Shown here one piece after another: positions 26,827 through 36,873 of a DNA stretch of 64,000 nt; the stretch's first letter is position 1; every line of letters begins with the position of its first letter. The position numbers were made by a program, and so were the translations under genes. The stretch covers positions 4,679,501-4,743,500 of the forward strand of contig NZ_CP023317.1 in NCBI RefSeq assembly GCF_009497655.1. Reading direction: 5' to 3'. The stretch is from Priestia megaterium. Lineage in GTDB: Bacteria > Bacillota > Bacilli > Bacillales > Bacillaceae_H. Below the pieces are notes generated by a model. It was not told where the DNA came from, did not search any database, and was given only the letters and a program-made list of their open reading frames with translations.

Positions 26827-27891
26827 ATGAAGAACCTTGTCATACTGGGCGGCGGATACGGTGGTATGCGCATTTTGCAGCGCCTTTTTCCGAATCAATT
26901 GCCTAACGATGTAGAAGTAACGCTTATTGACAAAGCACCTTATCACTCACTAAAAACTGAATTCTATGCACTTGCAGCTGGAACAATCTCTGATCAACAT
27001 GTCCGTGTTGCTTTTCCTGAACACCCTCGCTTAAAAATCCGCTACGGCTGTGTAAAACGAATAGACCTGAAAGAGAAATGCGTCTATGTGGATGATCAAA
27101 TGATCGCTTACGATGACCTGATTGTAGGACTCGGATGCGAAGATAAATATCATGGAGTTCCCGGAGCTCTTGAGCATACATACAGCATTCAATCCATTGA
27201 TGCTTCACGAGCAACTTATCAGACATTAAACAACTTACCGGCCCACGCTACTGTTTCAATTGTCGGAGCTGGATTAAGCGGAGTAGAACTGGCAAGTGAG
27301 CTAAGAGAAAGCCGCCCGGATTTAAAAATCATCTTATTTGACCGCGGTAAATTAATTTTATCTGCTTTCCCAGAACGTTTAAGCAATTACGTTCAAACTT
27401 GGTTTACTTCAAACGGTGTCGAAATTGTAAATAGTGCTAATATTACAAAAGTAGAACCGAACATTCTTTATAATCATGATGAGCCCGTTCAAAGCGATGC
27501 AATCGTGTGGACAGCAGGCATTCAGCCAAATAAAGTGGTACGCGATTTAGACGTGGAAAAAGATCCTCAAGGACGCGTCGTATTGACAAAATACCATAAC
27601 TTGCCTGACGATGAAAATGTCTACATTTTGGGTGACTGTGCAAGCCTACCGCACGCCCCAAGTGCTCAGCTTGCAGAAGGTCAGGCTGAACAAATTGTGC
27701 AAGTGCTTCTTCACCGCTGGAAAGACGAAGCGCTTCCTGATGAATTGCCAACTATTAAATTAAAAGGCATACTTGGTTCATTAGGCAAAAAGCATGGGTT
27801 TGGCTTAGTTGCCGAACGTCCGATTACAGGACGCGTAGCTCGATTATTGAAATCAGGTATTCTTTGGATGTATAAACACCACAGTGGATAA
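26827..27891 (+). CDS. yutJ: NADH dehydrogenase-like flavoprotein YutJ
   Basis: 354-residue pyridine nucleotide-disulfide oxidoreductase-fold enzyme. FAD motif GGGYGGM is at residues 8-14, the second Rossmann motif is IVGAGLSGVELASEL near residue 144, and the ATG-loop VYILGDCA follows. It is shorter than YumB and missing its C-terminal extension; length equals B. subtilis YutJ. ATG 26827 after AAGGGGA is used, not the upstream open frame. It is probably an NADH:acceptor oxidoreductase with unknown acceptor. Confidence 0.9.
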   Translation: MKNLVILGGGYGGMRILQRLFPNQLPNDVEVTLIDKAPYHSLKTEFYALAAGTISDQHVRVAFPEHPRLKIRYGCVKRIDLKEKCVYVDDQMIAYDDLIVGLGCEDKYHGVPGALEHTYSIQSIDASRATYQTLNNLPAHATVSIVGAGLSGVELASELRESRPDLKIILFDRGKLILSAFPERLSNYVQTWFTSNGVEIVNSANITKVEPNILYNHDEPVQSDAIVWTAGIQPNKVVRDLDVEKDPQGRVVLTKYHNLPDDENVYILGDCASLPHAPSAQLAEGQAEQIVQVLLHRWKDEALPDELPTIKLKGILGSLGKKHGFGLVAERPITGRVARLLKSGILWMYKHHSG

Positions 27892-27892
27892 A

Positions 27893-27934
27893 ACAAAAGC
27901 CGTTAGATGACTGACAATCTAACGGCTTTTTTCG
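27893..27934. terminator. Bidirectional terminator, yutJ / yuzD
   Basis: AAAAGCCGTTAGAT-loop-ATCTAACGGCTTTT between convergent genes. Confidence 0.93.
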
Positions 27935-28261
27935 TTATGATGCGCGGAAACCATACTTCTCCATTTCCTCAAATACGCGCTTTAATTTCGGATTGCCTTC
28001 CCCAACAATTTCTCCATTAATGACCACTACAGGATAGAATAAATCTTCTTCAATCACACGCTTGGCAAAAGCTGCTTTTTCCGGATCCGTATGCGGCTCG
28101 TTTATATCTACATACGTGATAGCAAACGGTTGGTTCGGATATTTACGAGAAATAGCTGCCTCTAGCCAATCATAGGTGTCTTTTGAAGACGGCAGGTTAA
28201 CACAGCTTGCACAAACAATTTCAGCTCCATAAATACACACTTCTACCTCAGTTGACTGCAT
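27935..28261 (-). CDS. yuzD: DUF1462 thioredoxin-fold protein YuzD
   Basis: 108-residue DUF1462 protein collinear with B. subtilis YuzD. The N-terminal VCIYGAEIVCASCVNLPSS contains a CASC motif placed where thioredoxins carry CxxC, and the C-terminal part (FYPVVVINGEIVGEGNPKL) has the cis-proline-type segment of that fold. The ribosome binding site GGGGG lies before the ATG. It probably has a thiol redox role, and it is divergent from the NifU-like gene. Confidence 0.86.
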   Translation of the reverse strand: MQSTEVEVCIYGAEIVCASCVNLPSSKDTYDWLEAAISRKYPNQPFAITYVDINEPHTDPEKAAFAKRVIEEDLFYPVVVINGEIVGEGNPKLKRVFEEMEKYGFRAS

Positions 28262-28454
28262 AGCACATCCCCCTTGAATCTTTACATATAAACTGTACGA
28301 TTATTCACACTTTTACTTCATTATGAATACTATTTTACACAAAACTGATTCATTGCACATCTTTTTCTTTTAAGGTAACATTACGATGTATACTCCAATA
28401 GATTTTTCATGAAAGACCGTTTATAATAAGAGTAGAAGAAAGGAGTCGATAGTT

Positions 28455-28685
28455 ATGTCAGAAATGCACGAGCAAGTTCAAGAAGTATTAGAAAAACTTC
28501 GTCCGTTTTTACTTCGCGACGGTGGAGACTGTGAGCTAGTAGACGTAGAGGATGGTATTGTAAAATTACGTCTTTTAGGCGCTTGCGGAAGCTGCCCAAG
28601 TTCAACAATTACGCTAAAAGCTGGTATCGAACGTGCCCTTTTAGAAGAAGTACCTGGTGTAGTTGAAGTAGAACAAGTATTCTAA
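28455..28685 (+). CDS. yutI: NifU C-terminal-like Fe-S scaffold YutI
   Basis: 76-residue NifU C-terminal (Nfu) domain with the cluster-binding CxxC in GACGSCPSS. It could assemble or carry [4Fe-4S] clusters. AAAGGAG precedes the ATG; a -10 TATAAT at 28422-28427 lies just upstream, though its -35 is weak. I recall B. subtilis YutI as longer (~110), so this may be a compact version. Confidence 0.9.
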   Translation: MSEMHEQVQEVLEKLRPFLLRDGGDCELVDVEDGIVKLRLLGACGSCPSSTITLKAGIERALLEEVPGVVEVEQVF

Positions 28686-28736
28686 TCTCTTTGATTTTAT
28701 TATAAAAGCAACCTCCCATTGTATTGGGGCTTGCAA

Positions 28737-28773
28737 ATGAAAAATCCTCATTCAAATGAATGAGGATTTTTTT
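28737..28773 (-). terminator. Terminator of the hom-thrC-thrB operon
   Basis: AAAAATCCTCATTC-loop-GAATGAGGATTTTT just after the thrB stop on the minus strand. Confidence 0.92.
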
Positions 28774-28774
28774 A

Positions 28775-29689
28775 TTAGCTCGTTGTGACTTCAGCTTCTA
28801 CAAATACACCTTTGCGGTCAATTTGTAAAACATCTATTTCACAGTTCGGCAGTAAAGCATACATATGTTCAGCAATCGCTTTTCCTTTTCCTTTTGGTGC
28901 TAAACATAATACACTCGGACCGGCTCCGCTTAGTGACACACCGTATGCGCCGAGAGCTTTTGCTTCTTTTCGCACAAGAGAAAGCTCTGGCACGAGTCTC
29001 ATACGATAAGGTTCGTGATATAAATCTTTCTCCATAAATTCGCCTACCAGAGGTAAATCTTTATTTAACAGAGCTGCTACTAGCATGTTGCCTATTGCTC
29101 CAGCTTCTACTGCATGGCGATAATTAATATCGGAAGGCAGCACATCACGGGCATCCGTTGTTTTTAATTCATATTCTGGAATAGCCATCACAATATCGAC
29201 ATCAAATTCAGGTATTTGAGCAATATATGTTTCCTTTTCATGATGGTAACCAACAACGATGCCGCCGTAAATAGACGGGCTGACGTTATCGGGATGTCCT
29301 TCCATTAAGCTGCTGATGCGAAGCTTTTCTCTTTTTGATAAACGCAAGTCACACAGTACATTGGCCAGCTCGATTCCAGCTACGATAGCCGATGCACTGC
29401 TTCCAAGTCCCCTTGCTAACGGAATATTGCTCCAAACATTGACCTTCGCACTTGGAAGATCAATGTTAAATTGACGAGCCACGTCTTGTGCCACTTCATA
29501 CATTAAGTTATCTGTACCTGTAGGAATACTTTGCACTTCTTTCGTTTCAGGGATAAAAACCCATTCGTCATGACGCTCTACTGCTAATCTTAAGTAGCGG
29601 GATAAAGCCACTCCAATGGAATCAAATCCTGGCCCTAAATTAGCAGAGCTAGCTGGGACCGTAATGACAAAACGCTCATTTTCTAGCAT
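28775..29689 (-). CDS. thrB: Homoserine kinase ThrB
   Basis: 304-residue GHMP-family kinase that phosphorylates homoserine with ATP. The ATP-binding motif [12 protein letters not shown] is at about residues 88-99, and the C-terminal [12 protein letters not shown] motif is also present. It overlaps thrC by seven bases. It is last in the operon. Confidence 0.95.
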   Translation of the reverse strand: MLENERFVITVPASSANLGPGFDSIGVALSRYLRLAVERHDEWVFIPETKEVQSIPTGTDNLMYEVAQDVARQFNIDLPSAKVNVWSNIPLARGLGSSASAIVAGIELANVLCDLRLSKREKLRISSLMEGHPDNVSPSIYGGIVVGYHHEKETYIAQIPEFDVDIVMAIPEYELKTTDARDVLPSDINYRHAVEAGAIGNMLVAALLNKDLPLVGEFMEKDLYHEPYRMRLVPELSLVRKEAKALGAYGVSLSGAGPSVLCLAPKGKGKAIAEHMYALLPNCEIDVLQIDRKGVFVEAEVTTS

Positions 29690-30747
29690 GAAGCAACGAC
29701 ACCTTGGATATACTCAAATACCTTTTCTTCATCATTTGGTAAAACCACTGGCTTTACGTTATGAGCATCGATTGCTACATTTGGATCTTTTAATCCATTA
29801 CCTGTTAGTACAGCTACAACCGTTGAACCTTTTGCAATTTTACCAGAAGCTACATCTTTAAACACACCAGCAATTGAAGCGCAAGAACCTGGCTCTGCAA
29901 ATACGCCTTCTTTGCGTGCAATTGTACGATATGCTTCTAAGATTTGTTCATCTGTCACTTCATCAATTTTTCCGTTTGATTCTTTTGCTGCGTTTACAGC
30001 ATAATCCCAGCTTGCTGGATTTCCGATTCGAATAGCCGTTGCAATTGTTTCTGGATTTTCGATAACTTGATTACGCACGATCGCCGCTGCACCCTCTGCT
30101 TCAAAACCATGCATGTGAGGAAGAGACGTTTGGTGACGCTCACTGTATTCTTTGAATCCTTTCCAGTAAGCTGTAATGTTCCCTGCGTTCCCTACCGGAA
30201 TAGCTAAAACATCAGGCGCTTTTCCAAGCTGTTCACAAATTTCGAAAGAAGCTGTTTTTTGCCCTTCAATACGGTATGGGTTTACAGAGTTTACAAGTGC
30301 AACAGGTGATGTTTCACTTAGCTTACGAACCATAGAAAGCGCTTGGTCAAAGTTTCCTTCAATTGCTACAATTTCTGCACCATACATAACAGCTTGAGCT
30401 AATTTCCCCATCGCAATTTTTCCATTTGGAATAACAACGATACAGCGCATGCCAGCGCGTGATGCATAAGCTGCTGCAGCTGCGGATGTGTTACCTGTAG
30501 ATGCACAAATAACCGTATTGCTTCCTTCTTCTTTTGCTTTGGCTACAGCCATTACCATTCCGCGGTCTTTAAATGACCCCGTTGGATTTAGCCCTTCTAC
30601 TTTTACATGTAAGTCAATGCCTAGCTCTTTTGATAAATGAGCAAGATGAATTAAAGGCGTATTTCCTTCATGTAGCGTAAGCATAGGTGTTTTCTCTGTT
30701 ACAGGTAAAAATTCTTTATATTCAGCTAATAGACCTTTCCACATCAT
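29683..30747 (-). CDS. thrC: Threonine synthase ThrC
   Basis: 354-residue PLP enzyme (fold type II) converting O-phosphohomoserine to threonine. The Schiff-base lysine is K60 in GSFKDRG; the phosphate-binding GNAGNI and the serine/glycine loop [11 protein letters not shown] follow. Its start overlaps the hom stop. A second ATG three bases on gives the MWKG start usual in Bacillus. Confidence 0.95.
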   Translation of the reverse strand: MMWKGLLAEYKEFLPVTEKTPMLTLHEGNTPLIHLAHLSKELGIDLHVKVEGLNPTGSFKDRGMVMAVAKAKEEGSNTVICASTGNTSAAAAAYASRAGMRCIVVIPNGKIAMGKLAQAVMYGAEIVAIEGNFDQALSMVRKLSETSPVALVNSVNPYRIEGQKTASFEICEQLGKAPDVLAIPVGNAGNITAYWKGFKEYSERHQTSLPHMHGFEAEGAAAIVRNQVIENPETIATAIRIGNPASWDYAVNAAKESNGKIDEVTDEQILEAYRTIARKEGVFAEPGSCASIAGVFKDVASGKIAKGSTVVAVLTGNGLKDPNVAIDAHNVKPVVLPNDEEKVFEYIQGVVASC

Positions 30748-32045
30748 ACTGTGCCAACTCCCTCTACGCGGTAACTGCTTTTTACATTTTCTACAATTGG
30801 TAAATCCCGAAGCTGCTGAAGGATTTCCTCATAATCTTTTTGAGATGTTTTGTGTGTAACAACAACAATCTCAGCTAATTCGCTTCCTTTCACAGGAAGT
30901 TGGATAATTTTTTCGAAGCTCACGCCACGCTCTGAAAATAGTGTTGTTAATTTTGCAAATGCGCCAACTTGATCTTTAACATGAATACGTAAGAAATGCT
31001 TTGAGAACATTTCATCTTCTGCTTTTAACTGTTTTGGATACTGAGGTGTTACCGCACTTTTACCATTCACACCTAAACGCATGTTTTTCATAACGCCTAC
31101 TAAATCGGATACGACAGCAGTGGCAGTTGGCAGGCTTCCTGCCCCCGGTCCGTAGAACATCGTTTCTCCAACAGCTTCTCCGTATACATACACAGCATTG
31201 TACTCATCGCTTACGGAAGCAAGGGGATGTGTATCTGCTAAAAGAGTTGGCTGAACACTAACTTCTACATTGTCGCCGTCACGATGTGCATATCCAATCA
31301 GTTTCATCGTATAGCCTAATTGTTTACTATATTGCAAGTCTTCTTCCGTTACTTCTGTAATACCTTGAACACGAACATCGTCCAAGTCAATTTTCATTGA
31401 AAACCCTAGTGTAGCCAAGATTGCCATTTTGCGAGCAGCATCTAAACCACCTACGTCAGAAGTTGGATCAGCTTCAGCATATCCTAAATCCTGCGCTTCT
31501 TTTAACACTTCATCATAAGCGCTTCCTTCTTTTGTCATTTTCGTTAAAATGAAGTTTGTTGTTCCATTGACAATTCCCATCATTTTGGTAATACGATCAG
31601 ATGCTAACCCATCTGCTAATCCACGAAGAATTGGAATACCGCCTGCTACACTTGCTTCATAAAATAAATCACAGTTGTTTTCAGAAGCTACCGTTAACAA
31701 TTCTGAGCCGTAAACTGCCATTAAATCTTTGTTTGCCGTTACCACATGCTTTTTATTACGAAGGGCTGTTAAGATATAATCCCTTGTTTCTTCAACTCCA
31801 CCCATTACTTCAATGACAACGTCAATCTCCGCGTTATGTAAAACGTCTTCAACATTCGTTGTTAATCTATCTTCACTAATTTCTACGTCACGCTTCTTAT
31901 CAATATCTTTAACTACTACTTTTTTAACTTCTACTGGGCACCCGACTTGATGACTTAATTTGTCCTGATGATTTTCAATAATTTTGACTACTCCGCTTCC
32001 TACCGTTCCTAATCCTAATAATCCTACTGAAATACTTTTTGTCAT
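30744..32045 (-). CDS. hom: Homoserine dehydrogenase Hom
   Basis: 433-residue NAD(P)H-dependent homoserine dehydrogenase. Rossmann motif GLGTVGSG is at residues 9-16, the catalytic domain follows, and a C-terminal ACT domain (about residues 350-430) is probably for threonine feedback. ATG 32045 after AGAGG matches the B. subtilis length of 433; GTG 32054 is in frame but overlaps the ribosome binding site. It is first gene of the hom-thrC-thrB operon. Confidence 0.95.
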   Translation of the reverse strand: MTKSISVGLLGLGTVGSGVVKIIENHQDKLSHQVGCPVEVKKVVVKDIDKKRDVEISEDRLTTNVEDVLHNAEIDVVIEVMGGVEETRDYILTALRNKKHVVTANKDLMAVYGSELLTVASENNCDLFYEASVAGGIPILRGLADGLASDRITKMMGIVNGTTNFILTKMTKEGSAYDEVLKEAQDLGYAEADPTSDVGGLDAARKMAILATLGFSMKIDLDDVRVQGITEVTEEDLQYSKQLGYTMKLIGYAHRDGDNVEVSVQPTLLADTHPLASVSDEYNAVYVYGEAVGETMFYGPGAGSLPTATAVVSDLVGVMKNMRLGVNGKSAVTPQYPKQLKAEDEMFSKHFLRIHVKDQVGAFAKLTTLFSERGVSFEKIIQLPVKGSELAEIVVVTHKTSQKDYEEILQQLRDLPIVENVKSSYRVEGVGTV

Positions 32046-32098
32046 ATTCCTCACCTCTGTGTTCTTTCTACGTATACATTTGTTCTCTTATAGAGGAC

Positions 32099-32127
32099 AT
32101 TATAGACCTTATTTTTCTTTTTTACAA
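32099..32127 (-). promoter_or_regulatory. Predicted SigA promoter of hom
   Basis: Minus-strand -35 TTGTAA, 17-base spacer, perfect -10 TATAAT, about 50 bases upstream of the hom start. No riboswitch or T-box was seen in the leader. Confidence 0.75.
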
Positions 32128-32249
32128 GGTTTACTGGACATCTTTTCTCGTAAACTTGTTAAAAAAATTGGTATATAAAGATAAATGTAAATTTTTAAAA
32201 TATTTCATTTTATTATCATAACATGGCTACCACTGTTTTTTAATAAAAA

Positions 32250-32285
32250 AAAGACAATTTCACCGAAATGAAATTGCCTTTTTCC
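32250..32285 (-). terminator. Terminator of the 32287 dehydrogenase
   Basis: GGCAATTTCATTTCGGTGAAATTGTC-type hairpin with flanking T run on the minus strand. Confidence 0.85.
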
Positions 32286-32286
32286 A

Positions 32287-33276
32287 TTATGATTTTTTCG
32301 CAAACGCTTCTTTATTTACAATTGTAATAGGAGACTCTTTTGTGAGCACTGCTTTAATGTTTTTTACGCATAAAGAAATCATTTCCGTGCGCGTTTCGAT
32401 ACTCGCACTGCCGATGTGAGGAAGCGCTACAACATTAGGCAATTGAAGAAGAGGGTGAGAAGCAGAAATAGGCTCTTGATCGAATACATCCAAGCCAGCT
32501 CCGGCAATTTCACCTGATTGAATCGCATTTAACAATGCTTGCTCATCAACCACTGCTCCTCTTGAAGCATTAATAAAAATCGCAGTTGTTTTCATCTGTT
32601 TAAATGCTTCAGCATTAAATAAATGTTTGGTTTCGTCCGTTAACGGTGTCAAACAAACAATAAAATCAGATCGCTCAAGCAGCTCATTTAACTCACAGTA
32701 AACTGCATCGAGCTTTTGTTCTGCTTGGAGGTTGCGGCTCCGATTGTGATACAAGATTTCCATATCAAAACCTGTAGCACGTTTCGCAAGCGTCTCTCCA
32801 ATTTTCCCCATTCCAACAATACCTAATGTTTTATGATGAACATCTCTACCCGCTAACAAAAATGGGCTCCAGCTTTTCCACTGATTTTCTTTCACGTATT
32901 CAGCAGCTTCTACTAAACGTCTAGCTACACTCATTAACAAACCAAACGTTAAATCCGCTGTTGTATCAGATAAAACATCGGGTGTATTAGAAACGATAAC
33001 TCCGCGTTCAGTTGCCGCTTCTATGTCAATATTATCGAATCCGACCGCTAAGTTAGCTACAAGCTTTAAATGAGGAGCTTGCGTAAGCAATTCACTGTCA
33101 ATACGGTCTGAAAGCATTGTTAATAGAGCATGTGCGTGCTTAGCTTTTTCACAAAGCAGCTCATGAGGGACTGCCTCATCTTCTTTATCCCACATTTCCA
33201 CATTCGCTACTGCCTTTAAAGGTTCAATTAATTCATTCGGTATTTTTCTCGTAATAAATACAAACGGCTTGTCCAT
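32287..33276 (-). CDS. D-isomer 2-hydroxyacid dehydrogenase (glyoxylate/ketogluconate reductase-like)
   Basis: 329-residue NAD(P)-dependent 2-hydroxyacid dehydrogenase of the GyaR/GhrB branch. The NAD motif GIVGMGKIGETLA lies near residue 150. Active-site residues are the arginine in NASRGAVVD, a downstream glutamate and the histidine in LPHIGSAS. It is closest in my memory to B. subtilis YvcT. Substrate may be glyoxylate, hydroxypyruvate or 2-ketogluconate. It looks monocistronic, with its own terminator. Confidence 0.87.
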   Translation of the reverse strand: MDKPFVFITRKIPNELIEPLKAVANVEMWDKEDEAVPHELLCEKAKHAHALLTMLSDRIDSELLTQAPHLKLVANLAVGFDNIDIEAATERGVIVSNTPDVLSDTTADLTFGLLMSVARRLVEAAEYVKENQWKSWSPFLLAGRDVHHKTLGIVGMGKIGETLAKRATGFDMEILYHNRSRNLQAEQKLDAVYCELNELLERSDFIVCLTPLTDETKHLFNAEAFKQMKTTAIFINASRGAVVDEQALLNAIQSGEIAGAGLDVFDQEPISASHPLLQLPNVVALPHIGSASIETRTEMISLCVKNIKAVLTKESPITIVNKEAFAKKS

Positions 33277-33393
33277 ATGTACGCCACCTCTTTATCCTTT
33301 TTAAACTGCATGCACAAAAACAAAATAGAAAAACGGGTTTGGATTATCCAACACCTATTTTTCTATTTTATCATATTCTATAGTAATCGCTTT

Positions 33394-34395
33394 TTAATGA
33401 ATCCATGTTAATTCAGGAATGTGATAACGAGACGTTGAAATGCCTACCGACTGGTAAAAGCGCTTCAGAAAAGCTTCGTAGTGAGAAGAATGAGCTAAGA
33501 CTCCCTCAAGCTTCTCATAATACTTTTGTTTTTCCCGCTCATCTTGTACACTGTAGTATCCTTCAATGACCTCAAAATAATGAACGGGAAAAAGAAGTCT
33601 AGCATATAACAGTCTCCATGAAAAAGAAGAAAGTGGATTTACCTTTTCGTATTCACTTAAAAACTGATGCATGTGCCTTTCATCGACAGCGTATGTTAAT
33701 AAATATTGTTCCCTTATATATTCAGCTATATCTCTGCTAGGGTGATCGAAAACCCAGTCTGCCGGGAGCTTGTAAACGTGGTCTTCCCCCCATGTTTTTT
33801 GGCCGAACCGATGATGACAAATCGTCGCAGCGTCAACTGACCGGGGCAAATCGTCAATTTCCGTGTCTACTAGGTATTGAATAGCATTTTCCGTTAATCC
33901 TAGGTAATAAGGAAAAGTTTCTAAAAAACGTTTTTCCATCTCTTGATTAGGTAAAGCACGTAATCTTCCATACCAAAATTGCTCCATCTGGTCGAGACGC
34001 TTCTCCCACATGGACTTCCATTGCCCTAGCCGGTTTGCTTTTTCCACTTCATAAGGAAACAGCCTCCCTTTTTGATGAAAAACAGCTAGCTCGTGCCCAG
34101 GTGAAAAATTGGGGTTTTTCTCTTCCGCAAGACAGCGGCAAATGATAAATTTTTCAGTTTCAGTTTCTGTAATCATTTCTCCATTTAAATTAGGCATAAA
34201 TGTTGCCACATGGCGATCACCTTGGCCCATCAGAAATTGACTCATTTGATATAGTTCATTTAACTCGTCTTGTTCCATTTGCTTTACATTAATGATTGTA
34301 TATAAAATATCTCGATACTGAAAACCTTCAAATTTACCAACGGGCATAAATTCATTTGGACGTAATCCGTAATGCTCATAAATGGTTTGTATCAT
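33394..34395 (-). CDS. yutH: CotS-family spore coat-associated protein YutH
   Basis: 333-residue protein collinear with B. subtilis YutH of the CotS/HipA-like (aminoglycoside phosphotransferase fold) family found in spore coats. The kinase fold is partly visible, including ATICHHRFGQKTWGEDHVY followed by DWVFDHPSRDIAEYIR, where the usual HGD...D motifs are altered (HHRFG and DHPS), so activity is doubtful. ATG 34395 sits seven bases after GAGAGGG. Confidence 0.83.
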   Translation of the reverse strand: MIQTIYEHYGLRPNEFMPVGKFEGFQYRDILYTIINVKQMEQDELNELYQMSQFLMGQGDRHVATFMPNLNGEMITETETEKFIICRCLAEEKNPNFSPGHELAVFHQKGRLFPYEVEKANRLGQWKSMWEKRLDQMEQFWYGRLRALPNQEMEKRFLETFPYYLGLTENAIQYLVDTEIDDLPRSVDAATICHHRFGQKTWGEDHVYKLPADWVFDHPSRDIAEYIREQYLLTYAVDERHMHQFLSEYEKVNPLSSFSWRLLYARLLFPVHYFEVIEGYYSVQDEREKQKYYEKLEGVLAHSSHYEAFLKRFYQSVGISTSRYHIPELTWIH

Positions 34396-34571
34396 TTTAA
34401 TCCCTCTCTTCATTCATTCAAGAAATTATATGATGGAAAACAACATTACTTGTCATAATATTTACGGAGGAATGAATAGATTAGAAATACACCATTTATA
34501 GTTATTTACTCCGGGTTAGTAGTATGAAACAACTTTAGACTTAAAAATATATAGAAAACAGGTGATGATAC

Positions 34572-35072
34572 TTGGAGAAAAAACATACACAAAGTGAATT
34601 AGAAAAAAAAGCAAGAGAATGGTTAATAGAACGCGGCGTGGCTCTTACAGACATTGCTGAACTGGTCTATTACTTGCAAAAAAAGTATCACCCAAACTTA
34701 ACAATCGAAGACTGTTTATATAACGTTGAGCGCGTCATTTCTAAACGAGAAGTTCAAAATGCTATTTTAACGGGTATTCAACTAGATGTCCTCACGGAAA
34801 AAAAAGTGATTGAGCCGCCTCTGTTGGATATTCTTGAGAAAGATGAAGGTTTATATGGTATCGACGAAATTTTAGCATTATCGATTGTAAATGTGTACGG
34901 ATCAATCGGCTTTACCAATTACGGGTATATTGATAAACAAAAGCCGGGTATTTTAGAAAGATTAAACGATAAATCTACTGGAGAGTGCCACACTTTCTTA
35001 GATGATTTAGTAGGCGCAATTGCTGCCGCTGCTTCTAGCCGGTTAGCGCATCGGGCTGCCAGTCAAGAATAG
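34572..35072 (+). CDS. yutG: Phosphatidylglycerophosphatase A-like YutG
   Basis: 166-residue PgpA-family protein expected to dephosphorylate phosphatidylglycerophosphate in phospholipid synthesis. The body matches the family but lacks clear transmembrane helices, as in the soluble Gram-positive branch; the C-terminal DDLVGAIAAAASS is conserved. It starts with TTG after AGGTGATG. Confidence 0.85.
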   Translation: MEKKHTQSELEKKAREWLIERGVALTDIAELVYYLQKKYHPNLTIEDCLYNVERVISKREVQNAILTGIQLDVLTEKKVIEPPLLDILEKDEGLYGIDEILALSIVNVYGSIGFTNYGYIDKQKPGILERLNDKSTGECHTFLDDLVGAIAAAASSRLAHRAASQE

Positions 35073-35083
35073 GTTTTAAAAAC

Positions 35084-35113
35084 AAAAAAAGCTGTCAATT
35101 GACAGCTTTTTAA
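35084..35113. terminator. Bidirectional terminator, yutG / yutF
   Basis: AAAAGCTGTC-AATT-GACAGCTTTTT between convergent genes. Confidence 0.93.
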
Positions 35114-35880
35114 ATTCGCTCCATCCACTCTTTTAGTGAATCTACCGTATAAGTTGGCTTTTTCTCATATCCTTCTAGTAACTCTCTTGTTGTTACCCCT
35201 GTATGGACTAATAATGTATCTAAGCCTGCATTCATCCCTGCTAAAATATCTGTATCATAGTAATCACCAATCATGATTGTTTCTTCTTTTGGCGTACCGA
35301 TGACTTCAAGGGCTTGCTCCATAATAATACTTTCTGGTTTACCAATAAATACTGGATTTGTTTGAGTAGAAACAGTAATAACGGACGTGATAGATCCATT
35401 ACCAGGCAGTAAGCCTCTTTCAGTAGGAATCGCAATATCTCCGTTCGTCGAAACAAAAAAGGCGCCGTTTCGAACGTTTAAACATGCTTTTGCTAATTTT
35501 TCATATGTAATTTCCTGATCCAAACCAACAACTACGAAATCCGTATCTTCCTCTTCAATGGTAAATCCTTTTTCAAGCAACGCATGTCGGATTCCTTCTC
35601 CACCAATTACATAAGCTGAAGCGTTTGCTTTGCGTTCATGCAAATAATTAGCTGTTGCCTGGCTCGTTGTAAAAACTTGCTCTTCTGTTGCAGGAATGCC
35701 AAATGCCTCTAGCTTTTCAGCTACTTTATCGGGCGTTTTTGTTGAGTTGTTTGTTACAAATAAATAAGGAATTCCTTTTTCCTTTAATTTAATAACAAAA
35801 TCACGCGCCTCGGCAATTAGCTCTGTTCCTTTGTACATGGTTCCATCTAAATCAATCAAATATCCTTTATATTCCTTCAT
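35110..35880 (-). CDS. yutF: HAD-family phosphatase YutF (NagD-like)
   Basis: 256-residue HAD IIA phosphatase. Catalytic DxD (D10, D12) in LIDLDGTMY, motif II in FVTNNSTK, motif III K and the acidic GDYYDTDI motif are intact. It probably acts on nucleotides or sugar phosphates. ATG 35880 follows AAAGGAGA and gives the B. subtilis length; upstream in-frame starts lack a site. Confidence 0.92.
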   Translation of the reverse strand: MKEYKGYLIDLDGTMYKGTELIAEARDFVIKLKEKGIPYLFVTNNSTKTPDKVAEKLEAFGIPATEEQVFTTSQATANYLHERKANASAYVIGGEGIRHALLEKGFTIEEEDTDFVVVGLDQEITYEKLAKACLNVRNGAFFVSTNGDIAIPTERGLLPGNGSITSVITVSTQTNPVFIGKPESIIMEQALEVIGTPKEETIMIGDYYDTDILAGMNAGLDTLLVHTGVTTRELLEGYEKKPTYTVDSLKEWMERI

Positions 35881-35954
35881 GTTGTGTGATCTCCTTTCAA
35901 GTCTCATACTTGAAATCATAGCTTATTTTTTATACAACTACAAATTGCTTGCCT

Positions 35955-36392
35955 TTAGTTACGAAAAGCAGACACAGGTCCTAACTCTGTCTCTAGATAT
36001 GTCCTTACGCGCTCTGAAAATGCTGCCAGTACGTCTTTATGCTGCATCACTTTTTGATAAATATCCTGATGATTAACATCCACATATTCTTGAACAAGGC
36101 TTTTACGCAATTGAACAATCTCTTTTAATGGTGTTTCTTCCTCTTTTTTAACCACTTTCTCATCAACTAAAATGTCAATGATATCATCGTAACTGCCTGG
36201 GTCTCTCATAATAAAACCATCAATCATTGCATTTCCTACATCTAAAACGTTTTCAATTAAAAGATGTACAATTCTCTCTAATGCCTTTTTCTCTATTTCT
36301 GTGTTCCAGCTCGAATGCTCAGCAAACAAACGAACGTGTTCATCAAAAAAAACAAGCGTGGCTTCTATTTTTTCACGATCTACAAAGTACAT
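35955..36392 (-). CDS. yutE: DUF86/HepT-like protein YutE
   Basis: 145-residue all-helical DUF86 protein collinear with B. subtilis YutE. DUF86 proteins are HEPN-type; toxin members carry R-x4-H-x-Y for RNase activity. Here the region reads RKSLVQEYVDV, with Gln in place of His, so it is probably not an active nuclease. No MNT nucleotidyltransferase antitoxin gene is adjacent. Its role is unknown. Confidence 0.85.
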   Translation of the reverse strand: MYFVDREKIEATLVFFDEHVRLFAEHSSWNTEIEKKALERIVHLLIENVLDVGNAMIDGFIMRDPGSYDDIIDILVDEKVVKKEEETPLKEIVQLRKSLVQEYVDVNHQDIYQKVMQHKDVLAAFSERVRTYLETELGPVSAFRN

Positions 36393-36554
36393 ATTATTTC
36401 CTCCCTAGTTGTCAGCTCTGTATAAATCTTCTTTCATAAACAAACGGGGTTCCTGTTCTATTTTATCATGACCCATTATCCATTTGATAAATTCATTTTT
36501 GTTTTTGACCTTATTTGATATGATACAAATACAACCTATGAAAGGAGTATACCT

Positions 36555-36821
36555 ATGAGCGAACGCTTTTATCTATATGACGATGTCGTCTCTACAAAGA
36601 CCCGGTTTGTCAGCTTTATGGGCGAAAATCAACGATTTGATTTAGCTATTATCCAAACCGACCGTTATTATGGCAAACAAGTTGTTCTTGATATTCAAGG
36701 AGGACGCTTTGCCATTATTGGACAAGATGACCTTGAAGAACCCCACTATCTTGAAGAAGTATTTAAACTAAACAGCGAAGATGGTCAGGAACTTCGCGAA
36801 TTTTTATATGAAATCATCTAA
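36555..36821 (+). CDS. DUF3055-like conserved protein
   Basis: 88-residue acidic soluble protein, predicted mostly beta, with motifs TRFVSFMGENQRFDLAI and GGRFAIIGQDDLEEP. I recognise it as the DUF3055 type of conserved Bacillus proteins, with no function known to me. It has an AAAGGAG ribosome binding site and its own terminator. Confidence 0.75.
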   Translation: MSERFYLYDDVVSTKTRFVSFMGENQRFDLAIIQTDRYYGKQVVLDIQGGRFAIIGQDDLEEPHYLEEVFKLNSEDGQELREFLYEII

Positions 36822-36873
36822 AAAAAAAGGCAGCGTGAAGGACAATTAGTGTCTTCGGCTTGCCTTTTTTTAC
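36821..36873. terminator. Terminator between 36555 gene and yutD
   Basis: AAAAAGGCA / TGCCTTTTT outer stem with a longer inner loop. Confidence 0.75.

Noticed and set aside
32055-32250. T-box or threonine attenuator upstream of hom
   Set aside because: Leader is short, AT-rich, and lacks a T-box sequence or run of Thr codons.
35955-36392. Toxin-antitoxin module at yutE
   Set aside because: The catalytic histidine is replaced and no antitoxin partner gene is adjacent.
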